From positions 186,001-250,000 of the forward strand of contig NZ_JBBPCO010000003.1 in NCBI RefSeq assembly GCF_038070005.1: a stretch of 64,000 bases of DNA, written 5' to 3'. Made by a program: the position numbers and the translations under genes. The DNA is from Thermithiobacillus plumbiphilus. GTDB lineage: Bacteria; Pseudomonadota; Gammaproteobacteria; Acidithiobacillales; Thermithiobacillaceae. The notes under the pieces were generated by a model. That model was given only the letters and a program-made list of their open reading frames with translations, was not told the origin of the DNA and did not search any database. Shown here piece after piece: positions 63,297 to 64,000 of the stretch. Numbering within the stretch: position 1 is the stretch's first letter; every line of letters starts with the position of its first letter.

Positions 63297-63949
63297 GTGG
63301 CATAACACTCGCTTTCATTGTGCTATCCACATTCGTCATCGTCTCCGGCTGGCTGGTGTTTCGTTTCAATTCCATGGTGCGCGCCACCTATGCCCTGCTG
63401 CTGTCCTTCCTTGCCACCTCGGGACTCTTTCTACTGCTCGATAGCGAGTTCCTCTTCGCCATCAGCTTTCTGATGATGGTCGGCGAGATGGTCATCATGG
63501 TCATGTTCATGATCGCTTTCATGATGAATCCGGCCGGCTTGAATCCGATGAACATGGTGCACCAGCCGCGCATCGCGGCGTTTGCCGGGTTTGGTGTCTT
63601 TGCGCTGCTCACAGTGGCCATCCTGACAGCAGACTTCCCGCAGCCCATCGCCACCGCGCCTGCCGATGTCACCGCCGCCATCGGCTTTGAGCTGCTGGGC
63701 TCGTCCATGCTGATTTTCGAGACCGCCGGCGTCACCCTGCTGGCCGGCATGATCGCCGTGATTGCGCTGGCGGCTCGGCGCGGCCGGTTCAATGATGCGG
63801 TGCTGCTGCCGGGAAAACGGTCGATGCCAAATCATGGTGGCCACGGGGGCATGAATCACGGGAAGGCCGCCGCCCACCCGCAGGATCACCAGGACTCCCA
63901 CGCCACCCACAGCGCACAGGCAAAACCCGGAGGCGAGCATGGGCATTGA
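63293..63949 (+). CDS. nuoJ: NuoJ-like membrane subunit with His-rich tail
   Basis: 218 residues. Five membrane helices fit NuoJ, with the conserved helix 3 region MMVGEMVIMVMFMIAFMM (the family's pi-bulge segment). The C-terminal 45 residues are soluble and rich in His, Gly and Asn (NHGGHGGMNHGKAAAHPQ, DHQDSHATHSA, GGEHGH), unusual for NuoJ. The ATG overlaps the nuoH stop by four bases; the end overlaps nuoK by 11 bases. Confidence 0.9.
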   Translation: MSGITLAFIVLSTFVIVSGWLVFRFNSMVRATYALLLSFLATSGLFLLLDSEFLFAISFLMMVGEMVIMVMFMIAFMMNPAGLNPMNMVHQPRIAAFAGFGVFALLTVAILTADFPQPIATAPADVTAAIGFELLGSSMLIFETAGVTLLAGMIAVIALAARRGRFNDAVLLPGKRSMPNHGGHGGMNHGKAAAHPQDHQDSHATHSAQAKPGGEHGH

Positions 63950-64000
63950 GGCCTTTTTGATTGTCGCTGCTGCCTTGATCGGCATTGGCCTGTACGGCGC
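63939..64000 (+). CDS. nuoK: NADH-quinone oxidoreductase subunit K, 3'-truncated by the window edge
   Basis: The first 20 codons read MGIEAFLIVAAALIGIGLYG, the typical start of NuoK, a three-helix proton-channel subunit related to MrpC. It overlaps the end of nuoJ by 11 bases and continues beyond the window. Antiporter-like subunits L, M and N are expected to follow. Confidence 0.88.
   Translation, partial: MGIEAFLIVAAALIGIGLYG

Noticed and set aside
1-64000. CRISPR arrays, tRNA, rRNA or insertion sequences
   Set aside because: No regular short repeats with spacers, no tRNA-like cloverleaf with a GGTTCGA-type loop and no transposase frame was seen by reading; a covariance-model scan was not possible.

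Overview
The window is GC-rich, gene-dense bacterial chromosome. Its core genes (rpsP-rimM-trmD-rplS beside ffh, cnoX, yeaH/spoVR/prkA, modABC) point to a Gammaproteobacterium or Acidithiobacillia-like lineage. The accessory genes (a sulfide:quinone oxidoreductase-like flavoprotein with TusA and a DUF1641 protein, copper efflux and oxidation genes, a c-type cytochrome, a membrane b-type cytochrome and a second complex I-like cluster) suggest a metal-exposed, probably sulfur-oxidising chemolithotroph. The taxonomic reading is inference; no rRNA or tRNA gene was seen.

Layout. 1-12.8 kb is housekeeping: the 3' part of gcvPB with a strong terminator, an unknown gene, a 2OG-Fe(II) oxygenase, the thioredoxin-TPR chaperone CnoX, a leftward ribosomal/tRNA-modification operon (rpsP-rimM-trmD-rplS, an unknown gene, ogt), ffh, ypjD, a family-4 uracil-DNA glycosylase and a COG4389 membrane protein. 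13-17.8 kb is a leftward stress operon yeaH-spoVR-prkA ending in a clear terminator. 18.4-21.3 kb is a leftward molybdate locus, modE-like then modABC, with a ModE-type operator in front of modA. 21.3-30.4 kb holds a DUF4383 membrane protein, a 30-bp perfect palindrome, an EnvZ/OmpR-like two-component pair and a divergent Spy-like protein followed by a TolC/MFP/RND drug-type efflux operon.

30.8-32.0 kb is a zinc alcohol dehydrogenase. 32.2-40.2 kb is a complete V/A-type ATPase operon in the order G/H-C-I-K-F-E-A-B-D. 40.3-42.6 kb is a small defence or toxin-antitoxin-like island: an HTH+ImmA/IrrE protease gene with an inverted repeat over its promoter, a PIN-domain gene and the remnant of a type I restriction hsdR.

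42.6-58.6 kb is a long rightward copper/sulfur block: czcI-like, cusCBA, copA, copB, DUF2231, cytochrome c, a CusF-like chaperone, a Met-rich protein, a SHOCT protein, tusA, SQR-like, DUF1641, a frameshifted second CusF copy, a K+ channel, a broken third CusF copy and a second Met-rich protein, closed by a terminator. Together these can extrude Cu(I) through CusCBA, carry it on CusF and Met-rich periplasmic proteins, and oxidise it with CopA.

58.6-60.7 kb has a b-type cytochrome, an exported Cys-rich orphan and a 52-residue zinc-ribbon-like protein. From 60.7 kb to the end starts a divergent complex I-like operon: nuoA, a fused NuoB/NuoD-like subunit without iron-sulfur ligands, a NuoH lacking its acidic loop motif, a His-tailed NuoJ and the start of nuoK. 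This cluster is the most unusual element in the window.
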